A stretch of DNA of 53,131 bases from Caulobacter sp. AP07 (GCF_000281955.1 NZ_AKKF01000207.1:1-53131); one strand, 5' to 3'. Positions 35,145-44,322 are shown, numbered from the stretch's first letter. Made by a program: numbers and translations. Notes: generated from the letters alone by a model not told the origin.

Positions 35145-36662
35145 ATGTCGCTCTTTACCATGAAGCGCAACGACCCGAAGACAGTGCAGCGTCTGGCGGA
35201 TCTGGAGGCCACGGTTGCGGCGATCGATCGCTCGCAGGCGATGATCGAGTTCCAGCTCGACGGCACGATCATCACCGCCAACAAGAACTTCCTGGACACC
35301 GTCGGCTATTCGCTGGACGAGATCGTCGGTCGCCATCATGGCCTCTTCGTCGATCCCGACTACGGCCGCAGCGCCGAGTACAAGGCCTTCTGGGCCAATC
35401 TGGCGCGCGGCGAGTTCTTCGCCGACAAGTTCCAGCGGGTCGGCAAGGGCGGCAAGGAGGTCTGGATCCAGGGCGCCTACAACCCGATCTTCGACGCTGC
35501 CGGCCGGCCCTTCAAGGTCATCAAGTTCGCCATCGACATCACCGAGGTCGAGCTGGAGCGGATCGCCAACGAGGCCCGGCGCAAGGCCGAGGAAGAGCAG
35601 ACCGCCGTGGTGTTCTCCCTGGCCGAGCGCCTTCAACGCCTGGCCGCCGGCGACCTGACCGCCCGGATCACCGAGCCCTTCGAAGGCCGCTTCCAGCAGA
35701 TCAAGGACGACTACAACGCGGCGATCGACAGCCTGCGGGAGGCCATCGGCCAGATCTCCAGCGCCACCGACGGCGTGCGCGGTGGCTCCGACGAGATCGC
35801 CGGCGCTTCGGAAGACCTCTCCCGCCGCACCGAACAACAGGCGGCCAGCCTGGAAGAGACCGCCGCCGCGCTGGACCAGATCACCGCCACGGTGCGGCGC
35901 AGCGCCGCGGGGGCCAAGGAGGCTTCCGCCGCCGCCTCCAGCGCCCGGGAGGACGCCACCCGCTCCGGCGAGATCATGCGCGACGCCGTCGAGGCCATGG
36001 GCGAGATCGAGCAGAGCTCGGGCAAGATCACCCAGATCATCGGCGTGATCGACGAAATCGCCTTCCAGACCAACCTGCTGGCCCTCAACGCCGGTGTCGA
36101 GGCGGCCCGGGCCGGGGACGCCGGTCGCGGCTTCGCCGTCGTCGCCCAGGAGGTGCGGGCCCTGGCCCAGCGTTCGGCCGAGGCGGCCAAGGAGATCAAG
36201 ACGCTGATCGCCAGCAGCACCTCGCAAGTGGCGCGCGGCGTCCAGCTGGTCGGCGAGACCGGCCAGGCGCTGGGCGGCATCGTCGGCAAGGTCACCCAGA
36301 TCGACACGCTGATCTCCGAGATCGCCCAGTCGTCACAGGAACAGGCCACCGGCCTCGCCCAAGTGAACACCGCCGTCAACCAGATGGACGAGGTCACCCA
36401 GCAGAACGCCGCCATGGTCGAGGAGGCTACGGCCGCCGCCGTCGGCCTGAAGGCCGAGGCCGCCGAACTGACCGGACTGGTCTCGCGCTTTCAGACTGGA
36501 GAGCAGGTGATCACCCGCCGCCCCGAACCGGCTCAAGCCGGTCGGCATCATCCCAGCGACAATCCGGTGGCCCGCGCCCAGGCCCGGATCGGCGCCCAGT
36601 TCCGCCCTGGCGCGGGGAGCACTGCGCTCGCGGCCTCGGCCTCGGCCTGGGAGGAGTTCTAA
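35145..36662 (+). CDS. Cytoplasmic PAS-domain methyl-accepting chemotaxis protein
   Basis: A 505-residue chemoreceptor with no transmembrane segment. Residues about 25-140 form a PAS domain ([24 protein letters not shown] begins it, [22 protein letters not shown] ends it), which may bind haem, flavin or a small ligand. A HAMP-like stretch (about 160-210, [11 protein letters not shown]) leads to the signalling coiled coil (about 215-455). Its tip [20 protein letters not shown], then [13 protein letters not shown], is the CheA/CheW-binding hairpin. The last four residues are WEEF, close to the NWETF-type tether that recruits CheR and CheB. The remaining cheoperon is not in the window. Confidence 0.92.
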   Translation: MSLFTMKRNDPKTVQRLADLEATVAAIDRSQAMIEFQLDGTIITANKNFLDTVGYSLDEIVGRHHGLFVDPDYGRSAEYKAFWANLARGEFFADKFQRVGKGGKEVWIQGAYNPIFDAAGRPFKVIKFAIDITEVELERIANEARRKAEEEQTAVVFSLAERLQRLAAGDLTARITEPFEGRFQQIKDDYNAAIDSLREAIGQISSATDGVRGGSDEIAGASEDLSRRTEQQAASLEETAAALDQITATVRRSAAGAKEASAAASSAREDATRSGEIMRDAVEAMGEIEQSSGKITQIIGVIDEIAFQTNLLALNAGVEAARAGDAGRGFAVVAQEVRALAQRSAEAAKEIKTLIASSTSQVARGVQLVGETGQALGGIVGKVTQIDTLISEIAQSSQEQATGLAQVNTAVNQMDEVTQQNAAMVEEATAAAVGLKAEAAELTGLVSRFQTGEQVITRRPEPAQAGRHHPSDNPVARAQARIGAQFRPGAGSTALAASASAWEEF

Positions 36663-36776
36663 GAGCTTCCCGATCCGATATCCGGAAGAGTCGGATCGTG
36701 AATGCGCCGGGACATCGACACCCCCTTCGATCGTCCCGGCGCGCCTTGTACAGCGTAACCTGTATCGCTTGAGCGG

Positions 36777-36806
36777 ACGGGCCTCCTGCGCAGGAGGCCC
36801 GTTTCG
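36777..36806. terminator. Palindromic terminator between chemoreceptor gene and der
   Basis: A perfect 26-bp palindrome built from ACGGGCCTCCTGC and its complement (36777-36802), followed on the plus strand by TTCG. It lies in the gap between the convergent chemoreceptor and der genes and could terminate the plus-strand transcript, though its T-run is short. Two other stem-loops precede it in the same gap (arms 36671-36678/36691-36698 and 36704-36713/36733-36742). Confidence 0.65.
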
Positions 36807-36834
36807 CCGTCAGGCGTTCGCCGATCTCGTCAGG

Positions 36835-38598
36835 CTATCGCCCCTTCGGCGGCGCCTTGTTGCCCCGCACGGTGCGTGAGCCGGCCACGGGACGACGCGG
36901 TCCCGCCGCCTTGCCGCCAGCCGCCTTGAAACCGACCTTGTAGCTGGGCGTGGTCGCCTTCTTCTGGGCCTTGGGGCCCTGCTTCTTGACCGACTTGACC
37001 GCCGCCTTGCCAGGCTCGGCCGCGGGCGTGGCGGTGCTCTCGACGGGCTTGGTGGTCTTGATCACCGTCGGACCGGCCTTCTTGGCCGCCCGGGTCGCCG
37101 CCTTGGTCGCCTCGACCTCGACGCCCGCCGCCAGGGCCGCGGCGGCTTCGGCCACCCGCACCGACTTCTTGACGGTGTTGCGCGAGGCGCGGATGCGCTC
37201 GGCTTCGCGTTCGCGGCGCTCGAACTCGCGCTTGCCTTTGCCGCTGTGGCCCTTGGCCTCGCCCTCGGCATAGGGGTTGGCGCCCGACTTGATGGTGATG
37301 CGCAGCGGCACCCCCGGCAGGTCGAAGCTCTCGCGCAGGCTGTTGATCAGATAGCGCCGATACTGTTCGGGCATCTGGTCAGCGCGGCTGGAGAACAGCA
37401 CGAAGGTCGGCGGCCGGGCCTTGGTCTGGGCCATGTATTTCGGCTTGATGCGCTTGCCGCCGACGCTGGGCGGCGGGTGGCGCTGCATGGCCATCTGCAG
37501 CCAGTCGTTGAGGTCGCGGGTCTTGACCTTGGTCGACCAGTCACGGTGGCTCTTCAGCACCGCCGGCATCAGCTTGTCGACGCCTTTGCCGGTCTCGCCC
37601 GACAGCGCGATCACCGGCGTGCCGCGCAGCTGCGGCAGCATGCGCTCGGCGTGTTCGATGAAGCCCTTCAGCGTCGCGGCCTGGTCCTCGACTAGGTCCC
37701 ACTTGGCCAGCACGAAGACAACGCAGCGCCCTTCCCGCTCGGCCAGGTCGGCGATCTGCAGGTCCTGGGTCTCGAAGGGGTGGGTGGCGTCCATGATCAG
37801 CAGCACCACCTCGGCGAAGGTGATCGAGCGGATGGTGTCGCCGGTCGAGAGCTTTTCCAGCTTCTCGTTGACCTTGGCCTTCTTGCGCAGGCCGGCGGTG
37901 TCGACCAGGCGGACCTTGCGGTCGCCCCACACCCAGTCCACCGAGATGGAGTCGCGGGTGATGCCGGCTTCGGGGCCGGTCAGCAGGCGCTGCTCGCCGA
38001 TCAGGCGGTTGATCAGGGTCGACTTGCCGGCGTTCGGGCGGCCGACGATGGCGATCTTGATCGGCTTGTCGTCGCCCAGTTCGTCATGCTCGCCCTGCAG
38101 CTCCTCGGGCGCGATGGCGATCAGGGCGGCGTAAAGCTCGGCCATGCCTTCGCCGTGTTCGCCGGAAATCTGGATCGGCTCGCCCAGGCCCAGGACGTTG
38201 GCCTCGGCGGCGCCGTGGTCGCCGGCCTTGCCCTCGGACTTGTTGGCGGCGACCAGCACCGGCTTGTTCCGCTTGCGCAGGATCTCGGCGAAGATCCGGT
38301 CCAGCGGCGTCAGGCCCTCGCGGGCGTCGAACACCAGCAGGCTGACGTCGGCCTCCTCGATCGCCAGCTCGGTCTGGGCGCGCATCCGCGACTCCAGGCT
38401 CTCGTCGGTGACGTCCTCGAAGCCGGCGGTGTCGATCAGCTCCAGGTCGAGGTCGCCGAGGCGGCCGTGGGCGAACCGGCGGTCGCGGGTGACGCCCGGC
38501 TGGTCATCGACCAGGGCCAGCTTGCGGCCGGCCAGACGGTTGAACAGGGTCGACTTGCCCACATTGGGGCGGCCGACGATGGCGAGTTTCAAAGGCAT
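36835..38598 (-). CDS. der: GTPase Der (EngA) with long basic C-terminal tail
   Basis: A 587-residue double-GTPase needed for 50S ribosome assembly. The first G domain has GRPNVGKSTLFNRL at residues 8-21 and NKSEG; the second has GRPNAGKSTLINRL near 185 and the AKWDLVED variant of the G4 motif. A KH-like domain with FVLFSSRADQMPEQYRRYL and the RITIKSGANPY ending follows. Beyond that, about 138 residues (roughly 450-587) form a low-complexity tail rich in Lys, Ala and Pro (for example KAATRAAKKAGPTVIKT), similar in composition to histone-H1-like tails. E. coli Der is 490 residues. bamB lies upstream on the same strand. Confidence 0.95.
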   Translation of the reverse strand: MPLKLAIVGRPNVGKSTLFNRLAGRKLALVDDQPGVTRDRRFAHGRLGDLDLELIDTAGFEDVTDESLESRMRAQTELAIEEADVSLLVFDAREGLTPLDRIFAEILRKRNKPVLVAANKSEGKAGDHGAAEANVLGLGEPIQISGEHGEGMAELYAALIAIAPEELQGEHDELGDDKPIKIAIVGRPNAGKSTLINRLIGEQRLLTGPEAGITRDSISVDWVWGDRKVRLVDTAGLRKKAKVNEKLEKLSTGDTIRSITFAEVVLLIMDATHPFETQDLQIADLAEREGRCVVFVLAKWDLVEDQAATLKGFIEHAERMLPQLRGTPVIALSGETGKGVDKLMPAVLKSHRDWSTKVKTRDLNDWLQMAMQRHPPPSVGGKRIKPKYMAQTKARPPTFVLFSSRADQMPEQYRRYLINSLRESFDLPGVPLRITIKSGANPYAEGEAKGHSGKGKREFERREREAERIRASRNTVKKSVRVAEAAAALAAGVEVEATKAATRAAKKAGPTVIKTTKPVESTATPAAEPGKAAVKSVKKQGPKAQKKATTPSYKVGFKAAGGKAAGPRRPVAGSRTVRGNKAPPKGR

Positions 38599-38706
38599 GG
38601 GCTGTGATTAGTCGATTTCGGGGACAAAAGCGACAAACCCGGACTGGTGAGGACCAGCCCGGGTTCGGGTTGCTTGGATTGTGGTTCCGGGCGCGCCCGG
38701 AAAGAC

Positions 38707-40137
38707 CTAGCGAATAGCGATCAGGTCGGCTTCGTCGGTGGCGACATAGACCGTGTCGCCCATGGCGATCGGGCCCAGCAGGACCGATTGACCCAGCTTC
38801 AAGGTCTTCAGCGTCTCGCCGGTCTTGGGGTTCAGCGCCACGGCCTGGCCTTCGCTGGAGACCGTGATCAGCCGGCCGGAGGCCAGGATCGGCGTCGACC
38901 ACAGCAGCGGGTGCTTGGCGCGCTTCTTCTTCTGCTTCTTGGACAGCTTGTCGGTGTCGTTGAGGTCGCGGATCCAATAGACCTGACCGGCTTCGCGCGA
39001 CACGCAGATCACCTGGCCGGCCTTGTCGACCACGAAGACCACGTCGCCGGCCGCCCAGGGGCTGGTGATGGCGGTGACGGGCAGGCTCCAGCGGGCCTGG
39101 CCGGTGCGCAGGTCGGTGGCGGCGAACACGCCCGAGTGGCTGACGGCGAAGACGTCGCCCTTGAAGATCACCGGACGGCCGGCGATGTCGCGGATTTCCG
39201 ACAGGGCGTTGGTGCGGCTGGCGCGGCTCAGGGCCTCGCTCCACAGGTCGTTGCCGTTGGTGGCGCGCAGGGCGACCAGTTCGCCCGACGCGAAGCCGGC
39301 CACCACGGTGTCGCCGCTGACCGCCGGGCTCGAGGCGGCCAGGATGCGGGCCGGCTCGACCAGGGCCTGGTAGGTCCAGCCCGGCGCGCCGTCGGCGGCG
39401 TTGAAGGTCAGCAGTTCGTTGTCGGTGGAGACCACGAAGACGCGGCCGTCCTGGACGGTCGGCGCGGCGTGGACCGGCGTGCTGGTCTGCTGTCGCCATG
39501 CTTCCGCGCCGGTGGCCGCATCGAGTTGGGCCACGAAGCGGAAGCCCGACGAAACATAGAGCTTGCCGTTGGCGTAGGCCAAGCCGCCGCCGAAGCCCGT
39601 GCGGTCGGCCGTGCCGCCGCCGATGCCCATGAAGCCGCGCTTCTTGCCCGGGGCCTTGGCCGGGCGCAGGTCCTTGCGCCAGACGGTCGCGCCGCTGCGG
39701 GCGTCGATGGCGACCACGGACGCTTCGCCGTCCATCACGAAGACCTTGCCGTCGGCGGCCACCGGCGGCGCCATGACGTGGAACTTGCGGTTGGCCTTCT
39801 GGCCGAAGCCCTTGCGCCAGGCGATGTCGAAATTGGCGGCGGCGGCCACATGTTCAACCGACTGCTCGGCGTTGCCGCCCGGCAGCGGCCAATCGGCCTG
39901 GACCACCGGATCGGGCAGGAAGAAGTCGGCGCCCTTGAGCGCTTCGGCCGGTTCGACCTTCTGGTCGAAGGCGATGACCGAGATCCGCTGTCCCTGGGTG
40001 GCCAACGTCTTGTTGGCCTCCTTCTTGTCGAACGGATTGAGCTTGGAGATCGTCGAACAGCCAGCCACCGACACCGCGGTCGTCAGCAACGCGGCGAGAA
40101 GCAGAGAACGCTTGGAAGTCATGGGGCGACGGCTCAT
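38707..40137 (-). CDS. bamB: Outer-membrane assembly lipoprotein BamB
   Basis: A 476-residue PQQ-repeat beta-propeller lipoprotein of the BAM complex, which folds outer-membrane barrels such as LptD. It has a lipoprotein signal with lipobox VAGC (Cys 27), then WD-like PQQ repeats, for example VFVMDGEASVVAIDARSGA and KLYVSSGFRFVAQLDAATGAEAW. The start is set by the ATGA overlap with the upstream gene; an internal ATG five codons later is possible. The order yfgM-like, bamB, der matches E. coli. A 108-bp gap separates it from der. Confidence 0.9.
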   Translation of the reverse strand: MSRRPMTSKRSLLLAALLTTAVSVAGCSTISKLNPFDKKEANKTLATQGQRISVIAFDQKVEPAEALKGADFFLPDPVVQADWPLPGGNAEQSVEHVAAAANFDIAWRKGFGQKANRKFHVMAPPVAADGKVFVMDGEASVVAIDARSGATVWRKDLRPAKAPGKKRGFMGIGGGTADRTGFGGGLAYANGKLYVSSGFRFVAQLDAATGAEAWRQQTSTPVHAAPTVQDGRVFVVSTDNELLTFNAADGAPGWTYQALVEPARILAASSPAVSGDTVVAGFASGELVALRATNGNDLWSEALSRASRTNALSEIRDIAGRPVIFKGDVFAVSHSGVFAATDLRTGQARWSLPVTAITSPWAAGDVVFVVDKAGQVICVSREAGQVYWIRDLNDTDKLSKKQKKKRAKHPLLWSTPILASGRLITVSSEGQAVALNPKTGETLKTLKLGQSVLLGPIAMGDTVYVATDEADLIAIR

Positions 40138-40922
40138 CGGGCGCTATTGGGGGCGGTAGTGGGGGCGGTAGTGGGGGCGGCGTCAGGGGCGGCTTGCGGG
40201 CCCGACGGCAGCGTCAGAGCGGCGGAAGGCGGCAGGGCGATCGCGGCCTTGACGACCGCCGACAGGTTCTTGGCCGAGCCGGAATCGATCATGGCCATCG
40301 CGCCCTGGGCGCGCTGGCGGACTTCGTCCGACGAGTTGTCCAGCGAGGTGGCCAGCACGCTGAAGTCGGCCCGCGCGCCGGCCAGGTTTCCGGCCTGCAG
40401 CTTGGCGAACGCCAGCGCTTCCTTCGCCTGAACGCGATAGGGACTCTTCTCGCCCATCAACGGAGTCAGCCTCGCTTCGACGTCCTTGTAAGGAGCCGTG
40501 TCGAGGAGCGCCAAGGCGGAATTGAGGCCAGCCAGGTCGGCCAGCACCGGATTGGGCGCAAGCTTGGCCGCTTCGTCGAAATAACGCACCGCTTCGGCGG
40601 TTTTGTTCTCTTCCAGGCGGATGCCGCCCATCTGAATCAGGGCCAGCGTCTTGTAGGCGGCCGAGCCGGTCTTGGAGATCGCCTCGAAGGCCGGGAACGC
40701 CTTGGCCGGACCGATCTTGGCCCCGCTTTCCAACGCCGCCTGATAGGCCTCCGAGGCCTTGTTGGCCTGGCCTTCCTGATAGCTGCTCCAGCCCCACCAG
40801 CCGCCGGTGCCGAGAATCGCCACCGCCGCCAGCGCGCCCACCCAGGGCAGCGACTTCAGCGCGAGGGACTTGTAGCGGTCGGAGCGCAGTTGCTCTTCGA
40901 CCTCGTCAAACACATCGACCAC
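40134..40922 (-). CDS. YfgM-like tetratricopeptide membrane protein
   Basis: A 262-residue protein beginning MVDVFDEVEEQLRSDRYKSL, then one transmembrane helix (about residues 27-47, WVGALAAVAILGTGGWWGW) and a periplasmic part with TPR-like helices (about 60-215). YfgM proteins link the Sec translocon to periplasmic chaperones. The GTG start at MVDVFDEVEEQ is typical of the family; a longer GTG start at 40967 in the same frame is possible. The C-terminus contains a short tandem repeat, TAPTTAPTTAP, encoded by imperfect GGGGGCGGTAGT units. Confidence 0.82.
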   Translation of the reverse strand: MVDVFDEVEEQLRSDRYKSLALKSLPWVGALAAVAILGTGGWWGWSSYQEGQANKASEAYQAALESGAKIGPAKAFPAFEAISKTGSAAYKTLALIQMGGIRLEENKTAEAVRYFDEAAKLAPNPVLADLAGLNSALALLDTAPYKDVEARLTPLMGEKSPYRVQAKEALAFAKLQAGNLAGARADFSVLATSLDNSSDEVRQRAQGAMAMIDSGSAKNLSAVVKAAIALPPSAALTLPSGPQAAPDAAPTTAPTTAPNSAR

Positions 40923-41088
40923 GAACGAGGCTCCGGTAGGGGCGAGAACTGCGCCCTGAAGCGTCACCCCCGGATCGCTCCGGGACAGACGCTCTAGATT
41001 GATAACATGGTGAGCGGACCCACCGAGGCGGCGAACCTATAGCGTGTCAGGGTCAGCCGCAACGGGCGGAAGCGGCGGGGCGACGCCC

Positions 41089-41925
41089 CTACCCCTTCTT
41101 GGCGTAGTAGGTCTCGGCTTCGCCCGGAAAGGTCCGCGCCTTGACGTCGCGAGCGTAGTCGGCGGCGGCCCGTTCGATCTCGCCCTTCAGGTCGGCGTAG
41201 CGGCGCACGAACTTCGGCGTCCAGTCGAACAGGCCCAGCATGTCGTCGGTGACCAGGATCTGGCCGTCGCAGCCGGCCGAGGCGCCGATGCCGATGGTCG
41301 GCGGGGCGATGGCGGCGGTGATCTCGCGGGCCAGGCTCTCGGCGACGCCCTCGACGACGACGGCGAACGCCCCCGCCTCGGCCGTGAGGCGGGCCTCCTC
41401 CAGGATCAGGGCCCGACCGGCCTCGTCCTTGCCCTTGGCCTTGAAGCCGCCGTCGACCAGCACCGCCTGCGGACGCAGACCGACATGACCCATGACCGGC
41501 ACGCCGCGCCGGACCATGTAGGCGATGGTGTCGGGAATGGTCGGACCGCTCTCGACCTTCACGCCCTGGGCCCCGGTCTCCTTCATGATCCGCACGGCGT
41601 TGGCGTAGGCCTCTTTCGGCGCGCCCTCATAGGAGCCGAACGGCATGTCGACCACGACCATCGCCCGCTTCGAGCCGCGCATCACCGCCTGGCCGTGCAG
41701 GATCATCATCTCCATGGTCACGCCGACGGTGTTGGGCAGACCGTGCACCACCATGCCCAGCGAGTCGCCGACCAGCAGCAGGTCGCAGGCGTCGTCCAGC
41801 GCCGCGGCCACCGGCGCGGTGTAGGCGGTCAGGCAGACCAGAGGCTCGCCGCCCTTGCGCGCGGCGATGTCGGGGGCGGCCAGACGGCGGATCTTGTCTT
41901 CACGATGGGCGGACAGGGCGAGCAC
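41089..41925 (-). CDS. panB: 3-methyl-2-oxobutanoate hydroxymethyltransferase PanB
   Basis: A 278-residue enzyme of pantothenate synthesis that adds a hydroxymethyl group from methylenetetrahydrofolate to alpha-ketoisovalerate, giving ketopantoate. Signatures are [64 protein letters not shown] and the [20 protein letters not shown] motif. The start is GTG (MLALSAHRE). panC is not adjacent in this window. The upstream gap of 93 bp separates it from the anti-sigma-like gene. Confidence 0.95.
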   Translation of the reverse strand: MLALSAHREDKIRRLAAPDIAARKGGEPLVCLTAYTAPVAAALDDACDLLLVGDSLGMVVHGLPNTVGVTMEMMILHGQAVMRGSKRAMVVVDMPFGSYEGAPKEAYANAVRIMKETGAQGVKVESGPTIPDTIAYMVRRGVPVMGHVGLRPQAVLVDGGFKAKGKDEAGRALILEEARLTAEAGAFAVVVEGVAESLAREITAAIAPPTIGIGASAGCDGQILVTDDMLGLFDWTPKFVRRYADLKGEIERAAADYARDVKARTFPGEAETYYAKKG

Positions 41926-42018
41926 TCCGGCGAAAACGCGTGCGCCGTTTTCCGCCAGATCGCCCGGCGCCGCAACATGATCGGTGAGCGGGCGGACGAA
42001 GCGCCCCCTGAAAATGCT

Positions 42019-42396
42019 CTAGACCTCGTCCACCAGCCGGGTCACCGCGAAGGCCAGAGCGATCGCCGCCAGCCCCGCCGCCAGCCACAGGGTTTCCGCG
42101 CCGCCCAGGGTGAACAGCTGGTCGTAGCGCGCCACCACCTTGTCCAGGCCGAGGTCCAGCTTCTGGACGCCGTCGCGCGACACCGTCGAGAACTCGCTCG
42201 CGAACCGGCTGCCGATCAGCTGGGCCGCGACCACCAGACCCGCGACCACGCCGGTCGCGCCGATCACCACGCGACGCACGGCCCAGCCGCGATCGAGCTT
42301 CTGGGTCACCCGCTGGGTGAACAGTTCAGCGTCGCGAAACACCGGCGGTTGGCCGTAGAGGCGCGAAAGTTGGGCTTCGAAATCCAGGTCAGCCAA
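42019..42396 (-). CDS. Small membrane protein, probable anti-sigma factor of ECF-1
   Basis: A 125-residue protein with a short N-terminal cytosolic part (residues 1-37, MADLDFEAQLSRLYGQ, read with TTG as start) and two predicted helices (about 40-60 and 98-120). It overlaps the ECF sigma gene by eight bases, so the two are translationally coupled. The layout, with a short acidic-to-basic N-terminus before a helix, matches the neighbouring 99-residue protein. The start is TTG, strongly supported by GAGGAGGG six bases before it; other starts lie inside the sigma gene. The family is not recognised by name, so the anti-sigma role is inferred from position. Confidence 0.7.
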   Translation of the reverse strand: MADLDFEAQLSRLYGQPPVFRDAELFTQRVTQKLDRGWAVRRVVIGATGVVAGLVVAAQLIGSRFASEFSTVSRDGVQKLDLGLDKVVARYDQLFTLGGAETLWLAAGLAAIALAFAVTRLVDEV

Positions 42397-42973
42397 GGTT
42401 TTCCCTCCTCGCGGAGTCGTTCGATACGCTTCCGGACGGCGGCGCCATCCGGACCCTGAGTTTATCCAGACCACGTTTGACATGGGATTTGACCGTCCCA
42501 AGGGGGATGTTCAAGACCTCGGCCGCCTCGGCGTGCGACAAGTCGGCCCCGTAGCAAAGCGATACGCACAGGCGCTCGGCCTTCGACAGCCCCTTGAGCG
42601 CCTCGTCCAGGTCCATCCGGTCGGCGGCCGCGCCCGGACTGTCCGAGGCGACCGGAGCCTCGTCTCGGGCGGTGTCGGTCAGCACGAAACGCGAGTCGCG
42701 CTTGACCTTGCGCAGATAGAGCCGCGCGGCGGTCTTCTTGATCCAGCCGCCAAAGGCCCCCTCCCCGCGATAGTCGGCGATCTGCTCGAACCCCACCAGG
42801 AAGGCGTCCTGGGCGATGTCGTCGGCGGTGGCCGGATCGGCCCCCAGCCGGCGCAGCAGGCCTCGCACGGCCGAACCGTGGCGGCGCACCAGCTCGCCGA
42901 AGGCCTGGCGATCACCGACCGCCGCCAGCGCGGCGAGTTCGACGTCGTGACCTGTGGGTGGGCGTACGCCCAT
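42389..42973 (-). CDS. ECF-type RNA polymerase sigma factor (ECF-1)
   Basis: A 194-residue extracytoplasmic-function sigma factor. Region 2 runs through AFGELVRRHGSAVRGLLRRLG and DDIAQDAFLVGFEQI with GAFGGWIKKTAARLYLRK; region 4 is LDEALKGLSKAERLCVSL followed by the HTH SHAEAAEVLNIPLGTVKSHVKRGL. Start MGVRPPTGHDVE follows a GAGGGG site. It is preceded by a small membrane protein, 31 bp away, and overlaps the presumed anti-sigma gene. A paralogue lies 834 bp upstream. The ECF subgroup cannot be assigned without alignment. Confidence 0.9.
   Translation of the reverse strand: MGVRPPTGHDVELAALAAVGDRQAFGELVRRHGSAVRGLLRRLGADPATADDIAQDAFLVGFEQIADYRGEGAFGGWIKKTAARLYLRKVKRDSRFVLTDTARDEAPVASDSPGAAADRMDLDEALKGLSKAERLCVSLCYGADLSHAEAAEVLNIPLGTVKSHVKRGLDKLRVRMAPPSGSVSNDSARRENLG
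42403..42410 (-). promoter_or_regulatory. Strong Shine-Dalgarno deciding a TTG start
   Basis: GAGGAGGG on the minus strand, six bases before a TTG codon. It lies within the last codons of the sigma-factor gene and sets the start of the anti-sigma-like protein. Confidence 0.75.
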
Positions 42974-43004
42974 GATGTTTGTCCCCTCTTCCCCGTGTCC
43001 GCGT

Positions 43005-43400
43005 TCAGTCTTGCGGCGGACGCTTGTTGGGGTTGAAGAAGCTGAGAATGACGAAGGCCAGGCCGATCATGCCGGGGATCGCCGCGCCGCTCATCGTCCC
43101 GAACATCGCGTTGTCGTTGATCCCGCCCAGGGCCAGGCCCGTCAGCACCAGACCCACCGAGACCGACAGCAGGATCACGCCGATCCGCAGGTCGCGTTGC
43201 GCCGAAGAGACTTTCGGCGGGTTGACGTTCTTGGTGAGCGCTTCGATCAGCTCGGGCGGCAGCGGCTGGCCCTTCTCGATGGCTGCCCGCACCGTCTCCT
43301 GCATCTCGCGCCGTTCGCGGGTCCGCAGCCAAGCCGGCACGATGATGATCGCCGCGACCATGATGAATGGCGAAAGCGGGATTAGAATTCCAAAGTCCAT
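43005..43400 (-). CDS. Small membrane protein with PPELI motif (DUF6249-like)
   Basis: A 131-residue protein with an N-terminal helix (residues 3-22, ending PAWL), a polar linker with RERREMQETVRAAIEKGQ, the motif PLPPELIEAL, and two C-terminal helices (about 74-90 and 98-118) separated by GGINDNAMFG. It resembles the small DUF6249-type membrane proteins often found next to ECF sigma genes. The PPELI motif recurs as PPPELLAKL and PPAELLARL in two proteins of the same cluster. Function unknown; its position suggests a sensor or regulator of the sigma module. Confidence 0.75.
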   Translation of the reverse strand: MDFGILIPLSPFIMVAAIIIVPAWLRTRERREMQETVRAAIEKGQPLPPELIEALTKNVNPPKVSSAQRDLRIGVILLSVSVGLVLTGLALGGINDNAMFGTMSGAAIPGMIGLAFVILSFFNPNKRPPQD

Positions 43401-43510
43401 GACTCAGTCCCCTCCGTTGATGGGCGGAGCGTGACGCTTCCGACCTCTGTAGGGAAGAGACCTGAGCGGCGCCGTTTGGAGGCGCCGGGCCAGATGAAAC
43501 TTTCGTAAGG

Positions 43511-43810
43511 CTAGCGACGGGCCAGGATCTGGCCGCCCAGCAGGGTCGCGGCCAACACGAAGGCCAGCAGTCCTGCCGTCGGCGCCAGGGCCGGGGCCAG
43601 GCCGTGGACGGCCAGGTCCAGCACCGGGGCGCAGGCCCAGAGCACCGCGCCGGCGGCCAGGGCCGTCGCCGCGCTCGACGCCAGGCGGATGACCAGCTCG
43701 CGGCGCGCCACCCGCTGCATCACCCCGCCGACGAACAGCGCGTCCACGGCCGGACGCCGCGGGGCGTCGTCCTCGGACAGGAAGGCGACCAAACGGTCTT
43801 CGGGGGTCAT
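43511..43810 (-). CDS. Small membrane protein, probable anti-sigma factor of ECF-2
   Basis: A 99-residue protein with a cytosolic N-terminus (residues 1-40, MTPEDRLVAFLSEDDAP, then RVARRELVIRL) and two hydrophobic helices (about 43-67 and 75-97). It overlaps the preceding ECF sigma gene by four bases (ATGA). Its N-terminal layout resembles that of the other presumed anti-sigma protein in the cluster. It lacks a zinc-binding HxxxCxxC motif, so if it is an anti-sigma it is not of the ZAS type. It is inferred from coupling only. Confidence 0.7.
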   Translation of the reverse strand: MTPEDRLVAFLSEDDAPRRPAVDALFVGGVMQRVARRELVIRLASSAATALAAGAVLWACAPVLDLAVHGLAPALAPTAGLLAFVLAATLLGGQILARR

Positions 43811-44322
43811 GACGCGTCTCCCAATACAGCGAGCAATCTCTCACGTCCGCGGGCCACGTGCGACTTCACGGTGCCCAGCGGCAGGCTCAGGACCTCGGCG
43901 GCCTCACCATGCGACCAGCCCTGCCCCAGGCAGAGCGTGACACAGGCCCGCTGGTCGGGCGCCAGATCGGCCAGCGCCGCCCGCAGGGCCATGCGGTCGG
44001 CCGGGTCGGCGTCGCGCGGCGCCGCCTCGGCCTGATCCTCGCGCCAGGCCTCGTCCCGGCGAGCCGACCGGCGAGCGGCGCGGTTGTGGTCCAGCGCCTT
44101 GCGCCAGGCGATACCGAACAGCCAGGCGCGAAAACCCTCGTCGTCGCGCAACCGATCCAGGCTGGACCAGGCCGCCAGAAAGGCTTCCTGAGCGATGTCG
44201 TCGGCGTCGCCGAAACCGCTCTTGCGCAGGAAACCGCGCAGGGACCGCTCGTGCTCGGCCACCAGCCGGGCGAAGGCGGTTTGCGATCCGCCTCGCGCGG
44301 CCCGGACGAGCGGTCCGTCCAT
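43807..44322 (-). CDS. ECF-type RNA polymerase sigma factor (ECF-2)
   Basis: A 171-residue ECF sigma factor. Region 2 has FARLVAEHERSLRGFLRKSGFGDADDIAQEAFLAAW and WLFGIAWRKALDHNR; region 4 has LAPDQRACVTLCLGQGWSHGEAAEVL, then SLPLGTVKSHVARGRERLL. The start MDGPLVRAARGG is set by a TGATG junction with the upstream small-membrane-protein gene. It is a paralogue of the ECF sigma 834 bp downstream; the HTH region (EAAEVLxxPLGTVKSHV) is nearly the same, which suggests a related module. Confidence 0.9.
   Translation of the reverse strand: MDGPLVRAARGGSQTAFARLVAEHERSLRGFLRKSGFGDADDIAQEAFLAAWSSLDRLRDDEGFRAWLFGIAWRKALDHNRAARRSARRDEAWREDQAEAAPRDADPADRMALRAALADLAPDQRACVTLCLGQGWSHGEAAEVLSLPLGTVKSHVARGRERLLAVLGDAS

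Noticed and set aside
40140..40185. Tandem GGGGGCGGTAGT units considered as a regulatory repeat
   Set aside because: They are in frame and simply encode the TAPTTAPTTAP tail of the YfgM-like protein.
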